Below are positions 1 through 5,828 of a stretch of 7,222 nucleotides of DNA, in pieces (the first letter of the stretch is position 1; each line of letters starts with the position of its first letter). The position numbers were made by a program, and so were the translations under genes. Under the pieces are notes generated by a model. It was not told where the DNA came from, made no database searches, and saw only the letters and a list, made by a program, of their open reading frames with translations. Source of the stretch: Candidatus Poribacteria bacterium (GTDB lineage Bacteria; Poribacteria; WGA-4E; WGA-3G); assembly GCA_028818995.1 (NCBI GenBank), contig JAPPMR010000032.1, positions 1 through 7,222 of the forward strand, given 5' to 3'.

Positions 1-34
1 CCTCCTGGTCGCGACCAGGAGGTCGCTCCTACAA
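1..34 (-). repeat. REP-like palindromic element (left edge)
   Basis: Positions 1-22 form a perfect palindrome with arms of 11 bases (CCTCCTGGTCG and its complement). An alternative hairpin pairs GCGACC (11-16) with GGTCGC (21-26) around AGGA. Read on the minus strand, the hairpin is preceded by TGTAGGAG, so a GTAG tetranucleotide sits at the 5' foot, as in REP sequences. The element may continue left of the window. It does not overlap any gene and lies about 130 bases upstream of the first LamG gene. No confident sigma70 promoter was found between it and that gene. Confidence 0.7.
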
Positions 35-163
35 AGAAACTCAAAAATCGGAATGATACTTTGTCAATTAGAAATGGTTTTATTTTTCTATGCAGGCTAT
101 TACTGATCTGAATTCTTACACAGACCTTATACACTGGTTAATTGCAATATAGGAGGTTATATA

Positions 164-955
164 ATGAAATTAGGTTTTATTGTCTCAATTCTCGTTTGTC
201 TAAGTTTTAGTTTTATGGTAATTCAAACCGAAGCAGCATTTGATCCAGAGACACTTACTGGTGCTTGGCTATTTGACGAAGGTAAAGGTGACGTAGCAGG
301 TGATGCCTCTGGTAACGAGTTAGATGGTGCCCTTAATGGCAAGGCAAAATGGGTTGATGGAAAATTTGGTAAAGCACTGGATTTTGATGGTAGTAGCGCG
401 TTTGTTCAAGTGCCCGCTCACGAAAATCCGCGAGAACAGATTACAATTTCAGTCTGGGTCAAAAGCAAGACAGATACTTGGAATCAGCACGGATTTTTTG
501 TAGAAAAACGGAATGCGTATGTTCTACATCCCAATGCAAATACGAAAGTGATGGCATGGGCAATGTGTAACAATGGCTGTTGGAACAAACCCCATGCATG
601 GCACACTAACGCTGTTGGACCTGACGATATCACGGAATGGCACATGTACACTGTCACATACAACAGCGAAACCGGTAAATGGATTATCTATATTGATGCC
701 AAAGCAGAAAGTACTTTGGATCTAAACAAGGATCCAATTGATGCGGATACAGGACCTGTCTTTATTGGTAGGGATAGCTGCTGTGCAGGTAGGTTTGGAA
801 ATGTTTTAATTGACGAAGTCGCAATCTTCAGTGTAGCCTTGGAACAAGACGATATTCAAACACTGATGGAAAAAGGTCTTGCAACGACGCTTACTGCTGT
901 TGAAGCGGAAGACAAAATGGCAACTACGTGGGGTAATGTAAAAACCCGTTACTAA
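164..955 (+). CDS. Secreted LamG/concanavalin A-like domain protein
   Basis: This 263-residue exported protein has a single LamG-type (LamG_3, concanavalin A-like) beta-sandwich. Residues 1-24 look like a Sec signal peptide: Lys2, a hydrophobic core, then a TEA-AF cleavage region. The fold spans about residues 31-240. Recognisable blocks are GAWLFDEGKGD (33-43), GKFGKALDFDG (66-76), the ISVWVK strand (95-100), EWHMYTVTY (158-166), PVFIGRD (198-204) and LIDEVAIFSVAL (215-226), the last being typical of the closing strand. Cys135/Cys139 and adjacent Cys206-Cys207 could form disulfides. The tail KMATTWGNVK (251-260) is shared with the neighbouring LamG protein. AGGAGG at 151-156 lies seven bases before ATG and fixes the start. 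Such domains commonly bind glycans or proteins outside the cytoplasm; I see no catalytic domain, so the ligand is unknown. Confidence 0.88.
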   Translation: MKLGFIVSILVCLSFSFMVIQTEAAFDPETLTGAWLFDEGKGDVAGDASGNELDGALNGKAKWVDGKFGKALDFDGSSAFVQVPAHENPREQITISVWVKSKTDTWNQHGFFVEKRNAYVLHPNANTKVMAWAMCNNGCWNKPHAWHTNAVGPDDITEWHMYTVTYNSETGKWIIYIDAKAESTLDLNKDPIDADTGPVFIGRDSCCAGRFGNVLIDEVAIFSVALEQDDIQTLMEKGLATTLTAVEAEDKMATTWGNVKTRY

Positions 956-988
956 TATTGTTTTATCTGATTAATGTTTTACAATTTC

Positions 989-1043
989 AAATCAAAAGCA
1001 CATCCTATCTGTATAATACAGTAGAATGTGCTTTCTTTGATTT
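989..1043. terminator. Nested hairpin, probable bidirectional terminator
   Basis: Arm 989-1003 (AAATCAAAAGCACAT) pairs with 1026-1043 (ATGTGCTTTCTTTGATTT), with a three-base bulge. Inside the loop, CTGTA (1009-1013) and TACAG (1017-1021) form a second small hairpin. The structure lies between the stops of the two convergent LamG genes, and each 3' arm is T-rich when read in its own direction. That fits a shared intrinsic terminator, although a clean run of Ts after the stem is missing on both strands. Confidence 0.6.
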
Positions 1044-1101
1044 ACATAGGAAGCAGATAATCCTAAAGATCTTCCTCATCCAACATCATAATTTCAAATT
1101 T

Positions 1102-1893
1102 CTACCGTGCTTTTTTAATTTGTCCCCAACGTGTAGCAAGTTTACCCTGAGGTTCAACAGGGAGACCTTCTGCTGCAAAGAGCTGCTTGACCTCATTTGC
1201 TGATAGTGCCCGATTATAGATTACAACTTCATCAATTAACCCAACAAAACCTCCATCACTTGCATTGCCAATTTCATGTTCGGTGCCTCCAGTCTGCATG
1301 GGTCCATTATAACCTTCTTCCTTAGCCATTTTGCCGTCAAGATACAGAAATTTTGTTTTACCATCAACGACTCCAACGAGGTGGTGCCACTTACCTTCTG
1401 GAACCATAGCAACACCAAATCCGCCATCACCTTGCCAGCCTGGCATAGTAATAAATTCCAATTCGGCTCCGGCATTTCTGCCGTCAAATCTTAATGCCCA
1501 ACCGTTTACATCACGCTGTGCTACTATGGTACCGCAACATCCAGCAACAACACCGACTACCGGACTGTCACTGTCGGCATTTATCCATGCAGCAACAGTC
1601 ATCGCCTCTGCACCATTGAAGTCTAACGTCTTGGTGCCGGGAATATGGACAAAATTTTGACCACTGAATTCCAGGGCTTTTCCAACTTTACCAGCAACAG
1701 ATTTGGGATTCCCGTCAAGTTCACCATCGTTATTACCTAACACATCTTGAACAGTGTTGCCATTAATTGTCCCATCGTCAAATGACCAATATCCCACAAC
1801 ACCATCTTCAGGAAATTGGGCATTTACCAAGGGGACAGTTAGAAAAAGCGCGCAGATACCGAAAGTGAGAATTAATATAATTTTTTCAGACAT
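1102..1893 (-). CDS. Secreted LamG/concanavalin A-like domain protein (paralogue)
   Basis: This exported single-domain LamG protein has 263 residues when counted from the ATG at 1893, the same length as its convergent neighbour. Residues 1-25 form a signal peptide: Lys4, the ILILTFGICALFLTV core, and a VNA-QF cleavage site. The LamG fold covers about residues 31-242, with GYWSFDDG (34-41), GKVGKALEFSG (68-78), AMTVAAWI (97-104), GKWHHLVGVVDG (167-178), FLYLDGK (182-188) and LIDEVVIYNRAL (219-230). The short tail KLATRWGQIK (251-260) matches the neighbour's tail. A vicinal cysteine pair occurs at 119-120. A TTG three bases upstream (1896) is also in frame, but AAAAGGAG at 1908-1901 is seven bases from the ATG and only four from the TTG, so ATG is preferred. 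Its likely role is extracytoplasmic carbohydrate or protein binding; the ligand cannot be read from the sequence. Confidence 0.88.
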   Translation of the reverse strand: MSEKIILILTFGICALFLTVPLVNAQFPEDGVVGYWSFDDGTINGNTVQDVLGNNDGELDGNPKSVAGKVGKALEFSGQNFVHIPGTKTLDFNGAEAMTVAAWINADSDSPVVGVVAGCCGTIVAQRDVNGWALRFDGRNAGAELEFITMPGWQGDGGFGVAMVPEGKWHHLVGVVDGKTKFLYLDGKMAKEEGYNGPMQTGGTEHEIGNASDGGFVGLIDEVVIYNRALSANEVKQLFAAEGLPVEPQGKLATRWGQIKKAR

Positions 1894-1900
1894 CAATTTT

Positions 1901-1904
1901 CTCC
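1901..1904 (-). promoter_or_regulatory. Ribosome binding site deciding the start at 1893
   Basis: GGAG on the minus strand, within AAAAGGAG (1908-1901), stands seven bases upstream of ATG 1893 and four upstream of the competing TTG 1896. The spacing favours the ATG. Confidence 0.7.
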
Positions 1905-1976
1905 TTTTAAAATATAAGTTAGCCTAATATATTGTTTGTACGATGCATCTTGCAGATGAAGTTCTTATGCTATTTG

Positions 1977-2005
1977 ATTATATCTTAGTACGATTTTAAA
2001 ATCAA
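1977..2005 (-). promoter_or_regulatory. Sigma70-type promoter of the LamG gene at 1893
   Basis: On the minus strand, TTGATT (2005-2000) is followed after exactly 17 bases by a perfect TATAAT (1982-1977). Transcription would begin near 1970, giving a leader of about 75 bases before the ATG at 1893. The -35 box matches four of six consensus positions. Confidence 0.65.
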
Positions 2006-2096
2006 TCATTTTGGATATATGCCCTGGGTTATTCAGTTTTAAGAGTTTTCTGGTATTGAGATTTACTGAAAGTTAATACCCAGAAACATGAACATT

Positions 2097-2125
2097 GTTC
2101 TTTAGTCCCGTAGGGACGATATGTT
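2097..2125 (+). repeat. Intergenic repeat, direct copy 1
   Basis: This 29-base unit is repeated exactly at 2149-2177. Its core contains the small hairpin GTCCC-GTA-GGGAC (2105-2117) followed by GATATGTT. Homology to the inverted copy at 2224-2257 continues past the unit through TATAGAAA (2126-2133), so the biological repeat is longer than 29 bases. It is not coding. Confidence 0.85.
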
Positions 2126-2148
2126 TATAGAAAACGAGTACCCTTCCA

Positions 2149-2177
2149 GTTCTTTAGTCCCGTAGGGACGATATGTT
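2149..2177 (+). repeat. Intergenic repeat, direct copy 2
   Basis: This copy is identical to the unit at 2097-2125 over 29 bases, starting 52 bases downstream. It lacks the TATAGAAA extension of copy 1. Its core CGTAGGGACGATAT (2161-2174) can pair with the inverted copy just downstream (2185-2200), giving a local stem-loop. Confidence 0.85.
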
Positions 2178-2184
2178 AAGTCTT

Positions 2185-2210
2185 ATATGTCGCTCCTACG
2201 GAGCTCAAGA
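2185..2210 (-). repeat. Intergenic repeat, inverted diverged copy 3
   Basis: Read on the minus strand, this is TTGAGCTCCGTAGGAGCGAC followed by ATAT, a diverged form of the family. The changed bases still pair with each other (GCTCC-GTA-GGAGC instead of GTCCC-GTA-GGGAC). Such compensating changes suggest that the hairpin itself is conserved. Confidence 0.75.
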
Positions 2211-2223
2211 GAATGTTTGGGCG

Positions 2224-2257
2224 TGTTTCTATAAACATATCGTTCCTACGGAACTCA
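2224..2257 (-). repeat. Intergenic repeat, inverted copy 4
   Basis: Bases 2226-2250 are the inverted complement of 2109-2133 with 24 of 25 matches, so copies 1 and 4 form near-perfect terminal arms around the cluster. On the minus strand the core reads GTTCC-GTA-GGAAC, again with changes on both sides that keep the short stem paired. Confidence 0.85.
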
Positions 2258-2318
2258 ATCTGTATATCAGGTTTTCAAAGCCTCCACAAGAAAGATTAGA
2301 CGCTAAATTGACACCTAT

Positions 2319-2390
2319 GGGTAGAGTTTGCGAACCCCGACAATCTTAGTATGACAGTGCGATCATGTCGGGTTTCGCTTCGCTCTACCC
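2319..2390. repeat. Imperfect inverted repeat with GTAGAG arms
   Basis: The left arm (2319-2342) starts GGGTAGAG, continues into a GCGAA segment and ends CCCGACA. The right arm (2366-2390) is its inverted complement, ending CGCTCTACCC. The arms are 24 and 25 bases long with a few mismatches, around a 23-base centre. The right arm also contains a small internal pair (TTCGC/GCGAA-like, 2374-2383). It resembles a dispersed non-coding element; a terminator role for neither strand is obvious, because no genes end here. Confidence 0.7.
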
Positions 2391-2416
2391 GCAGCATGCC
2401 AAAAGCGCATGCTGCG
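2390..2416. repeat. Perfect 10-bp hairpin upstream of amidohydrolase promoter
   Basis: CGCAGCATGC (2390-2399) pairs perfectly with GCATGCTGCG (2407-2416) across a seven-base loop. The hairpin ends 11 bases before the -35 box at 2428. Possible roles are an operator, a barrier to transcription coming from upstream, or an extension of the adjacent repeat. No T-run follows, so it is not a standard terminator. Confidence 0.65.
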
Positions 2417-2427
2417 TATTATATAAA

Positions 2428-2456
2428 TTGACAATTTTTGTCGGAAATAGTAAAAT
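2428..2456 (+). promoter_or_regulatory. Strong sigma70-type promoter of the amidohydrolase gene
   Basis: A perfect TTGACA (2428-2433) is followed after exactly 17 bases by TAAAAT (2451-2456). Transcription should begin near 2463. The -10 box directly touches the upstream in-frame ATG at 2457, which would therefore lie before or at the transcript start and cannot be the usual initiation codon. Confidence 0.78.
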
Positions 2457-2475
2457 ATGTCCATCCTTAGCAATT

Positions 2476-2480
2476 GGAGG
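2476..2480 (+). promoter_or_regulatory. Ribosome binding site deciding the start at 2487
   Basis: GGAGG stands six bases before ATG 2487 and downstream of the predicted transcript start. Together with the promoter at 2428-2456 it selects this ATG over the one ten codons upstream. Confidence 0.8.
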
Positions 2481-2486
2481 CGAACA

Positions 2487-3341
2487 ATGGAAAAATTCCC
2501 GATTGTTGATACACATGTTCATCTATGGCACCCGAAGCAGCTGAGATACCCTTGGCTAAAGCAAGTTCCAACATTAAATAAACCGTATCTTCTGAATGAT
2601 TATTCCGCCGCGCATGAGAATCTGGAAATAGAATCTATTGTTTTTGTCCAATGTGATACGCATCCAGATGATGGATTAAAAGAAACTGCTTGGGTTACTT
2701 CTCTTGCAGCTGTAGAGCCACGTATTCAGGGTATTGTGGCATGGGCACCGCTTGAAGAAGGCAAACAGGTAGAGCCTTTTATTGAAAAATTGGCAGAGGA
2801 TACACTTGTAAAAGGCATTCGCCGCCTTATCCAAGGGGAAAGTGTCGATTTTTGTATCCAGCCGAACTTTGTGAATGGTGTAAAAACGCTTGCACGCTAC
2901 GGATTGAGTTTTGATCTCTGTATCTTCCATCCGCAACTCGCTAATGCTATTCGGCTTGTAGAACAGTGTCCTAATGTCCAATTTATCTTAGATCATATTG
3001 GTAAACCAGACATCAAAAACCAACTGTTTGAACCTTGGAAGCAGGAGATAAAAACACTATCAGAATTCCCGAACGTCTACTGTAAGATATCTGGGTTGGT
3101 AACTGAGGCAGACCAGGAGAACTGGACTGCATCTGATCTACAACCTTATATTGAACATATTATTGAGTGTTTCGGGTTTGATCGTGTTATTTATGGTAGC
3201 GATTGGCCAGTATCAACGTTAGCATCGGATTATCCACGTTGGGTACAAACTTTGCAGGACGCTGTATCAGGATGTACACCCGAAGAGTTAAAAAAACTTT
3301 TTCACGACAACGCAATCAAATTTTACAAACTTCACTCGTGA
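2487..3341 (+). CDS. Amidohydrolase-2 family hydrolase, sugar-lactonase-like (COG3618)
   Basis: This cytoplasmic TIM-barrel hydrolase has 284 residues and resembles L-fuconolactonase and L-rhamnono-lactonase relatives, which open sugar-acid lactones. It begins FPIVDTHVHLW: His10 and His12 form the HxH metal-type motif at the end of strand 1. Later landmarks are FHPQL (147-151, His148), ILDHIGKP (167-174, Asp169-His170), CKISGL (199-204) and IYGSDWPV (235-242, with the conserved Asp239). Length and motif order are normal for the family, and there is no signal peptide. An in-frame ATG at 2457 would add ten residues but is placed against the -10 box; GGAGG at 2476-2480 supports ATG 2487. The gene is alone in its unit and converges on glcB with 34 bases between. 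The exact substrate is not readable; 2-pyrone-4,6-dicarboxylate lactonase-like or other amidohydrolase activity remains possible. Confidence 0.87.
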   Translation: MEKFPIVDTHVHLWHPKQLRYPWLKQVPTLNKPYLLNDYSAAHENLEIESIVFVQCDTHPDDGLKETAWVTSLAAVEPRIQGIVAWAPLEEGKQVEPFIEKLAEDTLVKGIRRLIQGESVDFCIQPNFVNGVKTLARYGLSFDLCIFHPQLANAIRLVEQCPNVQFILDHIGKPDIKNQLFEPWKQEIKTLSEFPNVYCKISGLVTEADQENWTASDLQPYIEHIIECFGFDRVIYGSDWPVSTLASDYPRWVQTLQDAVSGCTPEELKKLFHDNAIKFYKLHS

Positions 3342-3375
3342 GATAGGAATGTCTCCTCATACTACCTCTGGTATA

Positions 3376-5559
3376 TCACTCTTTTGCCTTAACCTCACGC
3401 CTGCGTGGATGAAGCACAAATTCTGTATATCCGTTCGGCAATTCACATCCCTTAAATACCAAATCTAAGGATGCTTGAAAAGCAATACTCTGATCATAAT
3501 TGGGCGACATATTCCGATAGTTCGGATCACCGGCGTTTTGTTCGTCAACTATCTTCGCCATCCGTTCAAACGTCTCTGTAACTTGTGCTTTGGTAACAAT
3601 CCCATGATGCAACCAATTCGCAATATGTTGACTCGAAATACGTAGTGTTGCCCGATCTTCCATCAAACCGACGTTGTTAATATCTGGTATTTTGGAACAG
3701 CCGATCCCTTGGTCTACCCATCGCACGACATATCCGAGAATACCTTGTGCATTGTTGTCCATTTCACGCTGGATTTCATCTGAAGACAATTCACGTTCTT
3801 TTAGCAAGGGCGGAGTCAAGAGGTCTCTTAAACTTGCACGCTCACGCAAAGCCAACTCATTTAACCAATTGGAAACATTCACCTTATGATAGTGTATCGC
3901 GTGCAGAGTTGCGGCAGTCGGTGAAGGCACCCACGCGGTTGTTGCTCCTGCCATGGGGTGATTCACTTTTGTCTTAAGCATCTCAGCCATCTCATCAGGT
4001 TTTGTCCACATCCCTTTTCCAATCTGCGTAATCCCCGGCAAACCCGTCTCAATCCCAATATCAACGTTCCAATCCTCGTAGGCACGCATCCACGGCTCAT
4101 TGCGGATATCCATCTTTGGAATCATTGCCCCAGCTTCCATGCTGGTATGGATTTCGTCACCAGTTCTGTCCAAAAATCCTGTATTTATGAACACGAGACG
4201 TTGTGATGTTATTCGAAGCACTTCTTTCAGGTTAACTGTGGTGCGGCGTTCCTCATCCATAATTCCTATTTTAATTGTATTCGCGGCGAGTCCCAACGCA
4301 TCTTCAATTTTTCCAAACAGACGAACGGTCATATCAACCTCTTCCGGTCCGTGGAATTTCGGTTTGACGATATAGACACCACCTGTTTTGCTATTGGTAA
4401 ATTTGCTGTTGCTCTGCAGGTCATGCATTGCAGCGAATGTCGTTATCATCGCATCAAGGAAACCTTCCGGTATTTCTTCTCCGTCTGCAGTAATAACAGC
4501 ATCTGTATACATGTGGATCCCAACGTTCCGAATCAGAAGCAAACTTCTACCCGACAATGTGAAAGTGTTACCATCAGATGCAGTGTACGTTTTGTCTGGC
4601 ACTAATCGGCGGGTCATCATCTTGCCATTTTTCTCGAACGTTGTCTCCAAAGTTCCTTTCATGATACCGTTCCAATTGCCGTAGACGCGCACCTTATCCT
4701 CAGCATCAACCGCAGCGACCGAATCTTCGCAATCTTGAATAGTCGTTATTGCAGACTCAAGGATTACATCTGATATACCGGCGGGATGTGCTTTGCCAAC
4801 TGGGTTTTCTCGGTCAATCTGTATTTCTATGTGTAATCCGTGGTTTTGAAACAGTATAGAACTGAGTTCATCACCATCTTGTGTAAAACCGGCAAATTTA
4901 CTTGGGTCTTCTAAACCAACTTCATTTCCACCACGAAGGATAGCACGCAGCTGCAACTTTCCACTGATTGTCTTAAGCAAAAATTGCGTAATATCTGAAA
5001 AACTACCCGATTCAAGGCTTATGACTTCATCTAAAAATTGCTCGGTGTATGCAATGACTTTTGCACCACGAATTGGATTATAGGTATCACCGCGAGTAGC
5101 GCCATCGGTTTCATCAATTACATCGGTACCGTAGAGAGCATCATACAGACTGCCCCATCGAGCGTTGGTAGCGTTTAGAGCATAGCGCGCATTATCTACT
5201 GGGACAACTAATTGCGGACCAGCAATTAGGGCAATCTCCAAATCAACATCTTCCGTTGTGACAATAAAATCATCACTCTCAGGTACCAGATAACCAATTT
5301 CGATAAGGAATGCAGTATACGCTTCATGGTCTATCGGTTCATTTTTGCGTTCAAGGTGCCACGCGTCAATCTGTTGCTGCAGCGTATCCCGTTTTTCCAA
5401 AAGCAACCGATTTTCTGGGGCGAATTCCTCAACAATTTTATCAAATGCATCCCAGAATGAGTCTGCATCTATCCCTGTGCCAGGCGCAATTTCATCTCTG
5501 ACCAATACATATAAATTTTGATCTATTTTAAGATTGCCGATTCCAATCCGGTTTTCCAT
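3376..5559 (-). CDS. glcB: Malate synthase G
   Basis: The enzyme condenses glyoxylate with acetyl-CoA to form malate in the cytoplasm, in the glyoxylate bypass and in glycolate use. It is complete at 727 residues, close to the usual length of about 720-740 for the monomeric G isoform. Diagnostic stretches are [20 protein letters not shown] (123-142), [13 protein letters not shown] (277-289), [11 protein letters not shown] (344-354), [10 protein letters not shown] (432-441) and [11 protein letters not shown] (461-471). By comparison with characterised enzymes, Arg344, Glu436 and Asp464 (magnesium ligands, 28 apart as in the family) and Asp635 (catalytic base, 14 after Cys621) are all present. 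GGAGA at 5571-5567 on the minus strand precedes ATG 5559 by seven bases. A promoter at 5695-5667 gives a leader of about 100 bases. It is divergent from the small-protein/kinase operon. No isocitrate lyase gene is in the window, so the glyoxylate source is unknown. Confidence 0.97.
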   Translation of the reverse strand: MENRIGIGNLKIDQNLYVLVRDEIAPGTGIDADSFWDAFDKIVEEFAPENRLLLEKRDTLQQQIDAWHLERKNEPIDHEAYTAFLIEIGYLVPESDDFIVTTEDVDLEIALIAGPQLVVPVDNARYALNATNARWGSLYDALYGTDVIDETDGATRGDTYNPIRGAKVIAYTEQFLDEVISLESGSFSDITQFLLKTISGKLQLRAILRGGNEVGLEDPSKFAGFTQDGDELSSILFQNHGLHIEIQIDRENPVGKAHPAGISDVILESAITTIQDCEDSVAAVDAEDKVRVYGNWNGIMKGTLETTFEKNGKMMTRRLVPDKTYTASDGNTFTLSGRSLLLIRNVGIHMYTDAVITADGEEIPEGFLDAMITTFAAMHDLQSNSKFTNSKTGGVYIVKPKFHGPEEVDMTVRLFGKIEDALGLAANTIKIGIMDEERRTTVNLKEVLRITSQRLVFINTGFLDRTGDEIHTSMEAGAMIPKMDIRNEPWMRAYEDWNVDIGIETGLPGITQIGKGMWTKPDEMAEMLKTKVNHPMAGATTAWVPSPTAATLHAIHYHKVNVSNWLNELALRERASLRDLLTPPLLKERELSSDEIQREMDNNAQGILGYVVRWVDQGIGCSKIPDINNVGLMEDRATLRISSQHIANWLHHGIVTKAQVTETFERMAKIVDEQNAGDPNYRNMSPNYDQSIAFQASLDLVFKGCELPNGYTEFVLHPRRREVKAKE

Positions 5560-5602
5560 GTTGTTTTCTCCATCCCGGGACGTGGTTTCAGGTTACCTTT
5601 GC

Positions 5603-5637
5603 CGTATCGCATACGTTTAGCCGATGTATCGTTACAT
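5603..5637. promoter_or_regulatory. Two tandem short palindromes in the glcB leader
   Basis: CGTAT-CGC-ATACG (5603-5615) and ATGTA-TCGT-TACAT (5624-5637) are two perfect five-base-pair inverted repeats. Both contain GTATCG, at 5604 and 5626, 22 bases or about two helical turns apart. They lie just downstream of the predicted glcB transcript start, where a bound repressor would block transcription. They could equally be RNA hairpins in the leader. No regulator gene is adjacent. Confidence 0.35.
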
Positions 5638-5666
5638 AAGTCCATAGTTTGTTTCAAGTCTCAATT

Positions 5667-5695
5667 ATCTTACCAACAGTTTCTTCATGTGTCAA
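5667..5695 (-). promoter_or_regulatory. Sigma70-type promoter of glcB
   Basis: On the minus strand a perfect TTGACA (5695-5690) is followed after exactly 17 bases by TAAGAT (5672-5667), which matches the -10 consensus at four positions. Transcription would begin near 5660, about 100 bases before the glcB start. It is divergent from the promoter at 5761, with 65 bases between the two -35 boxes. Confidence 0.68.
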
Positions 5696-5760
5696 ACATT
5701 TTCTCATTCTGAATTAAAATTTGAGCGTTCTTCACTAACACGCGTAATTGCCAAATTTCG

Positions 5761-5789
5761 TTGACATTATGACACTAATCGGCTATAGT
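5761..5789 (+). promoter_or_regulatory. Sigma70-type promoter of the small-protein/kinase operon
   Basis: A perfect TTGACA (5761-5766), a 17-base spacer and TATAGT (5784-5789, five of six matches) form a near-ideal promoter. Transcription should start near 5796, so any start codon before that, including the in-frame TTG at 5748, is excluded. Confidence 0.78.
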
Positions 5790-5816
5790 AACAAAAGTAT
5801 TTGTTGCCATGTTGAA

Positions 5817-5821
5817 AAGGA
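5817..5821 (+). promoter_or_regulatory. Ribosome binding site deciding the start at 5829
   Basis: AAGGA ends seven bases before ATG 5829 and lies downstream of the predicted transcript start, supporting this codon as the start of the small membrane protein. Confidence 0.65.
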
Positions 5822-5828
5822 AATTGCA

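Larger units (their letters stand above)
1894..2486. other. Long gene-free region with promoters and repeats
   Basis: I find no credible coding sequence in this stretch of about 590 bases. It holds the promoter and leader of the second LamG gene (1894-2005), then 90 bases in which only a loose inverted pair is visible (CTGGGT 2024-2029 with ACCCAG 2078-2083). After these come the four-copy repeat cluster (2097-2257), an imperfect inverted repeat (2319-2390), a perfect hairpin (2390-2416), and the promoter and leader of the amidohydrolase gene (2428-2486). The genes on either side are divergent. Confidence 0.7.

Noticed and set aside
61..150. Promoter for the first LamG gene starting at TTGTCA (61-66)
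   Set aside because: No acceptable -10 box is found 16-18 bases downstream, unlike the other four promoters in the window.
958..1203. Open frame of 81 codons on + between the LamG genes
   Set aside because: It runs through the terminator hairpin and into the antisense of the second LamG gene, has no ribosome site and no recognisable domain.
1276..1660. Overlapping + frames opposite the second LamG gene
   Set aside because: They are antisense shadows of a well-supported exported protein and have no ribosome sites or family features.
2024..2083. Long-range inverted pair CTGGGT...ACCCAG
   Set aside because: The arms are only six bases without mismatch and widely spaced; chance pairing is likely.
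2097..2177. Two identical 29-base repeats separated by 23 bases, looking like a minimal CRISPR
   Set aside because: Only two direct copies exist, further copies are inverted and diverged, and part of the would-be spacer (TATAGAAA) belongs to the repeat in the inverted copy. No cas genes are present.
2676..2981. Minus-strand frame of 101 codons inside the amidohydrolase gene
   Set aside because: It is antisense to conserved amidohydrolase sequence and its translation matches nothing recognisable.
3342..3375. Terminator between the convergent amidohydrolase and glcB genes
   Set aside because: The best pairing is TACC-TCT-GGTA (3363-3373), only four base pairs without a T-run, too weak to call.
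3674..4684. Several + frames of 71-98 codons opposite glcB
   Set aside because: They are shadows of malate synthase G, whose conserved motifs run without a break on the other strand.
5560..5660. Riboswitch in the glcB leader
   Set aside because: The leader is long enough, but I could not recognise any known aptamer core; only two short hairpins are visible, and these are recorded as possible operators.
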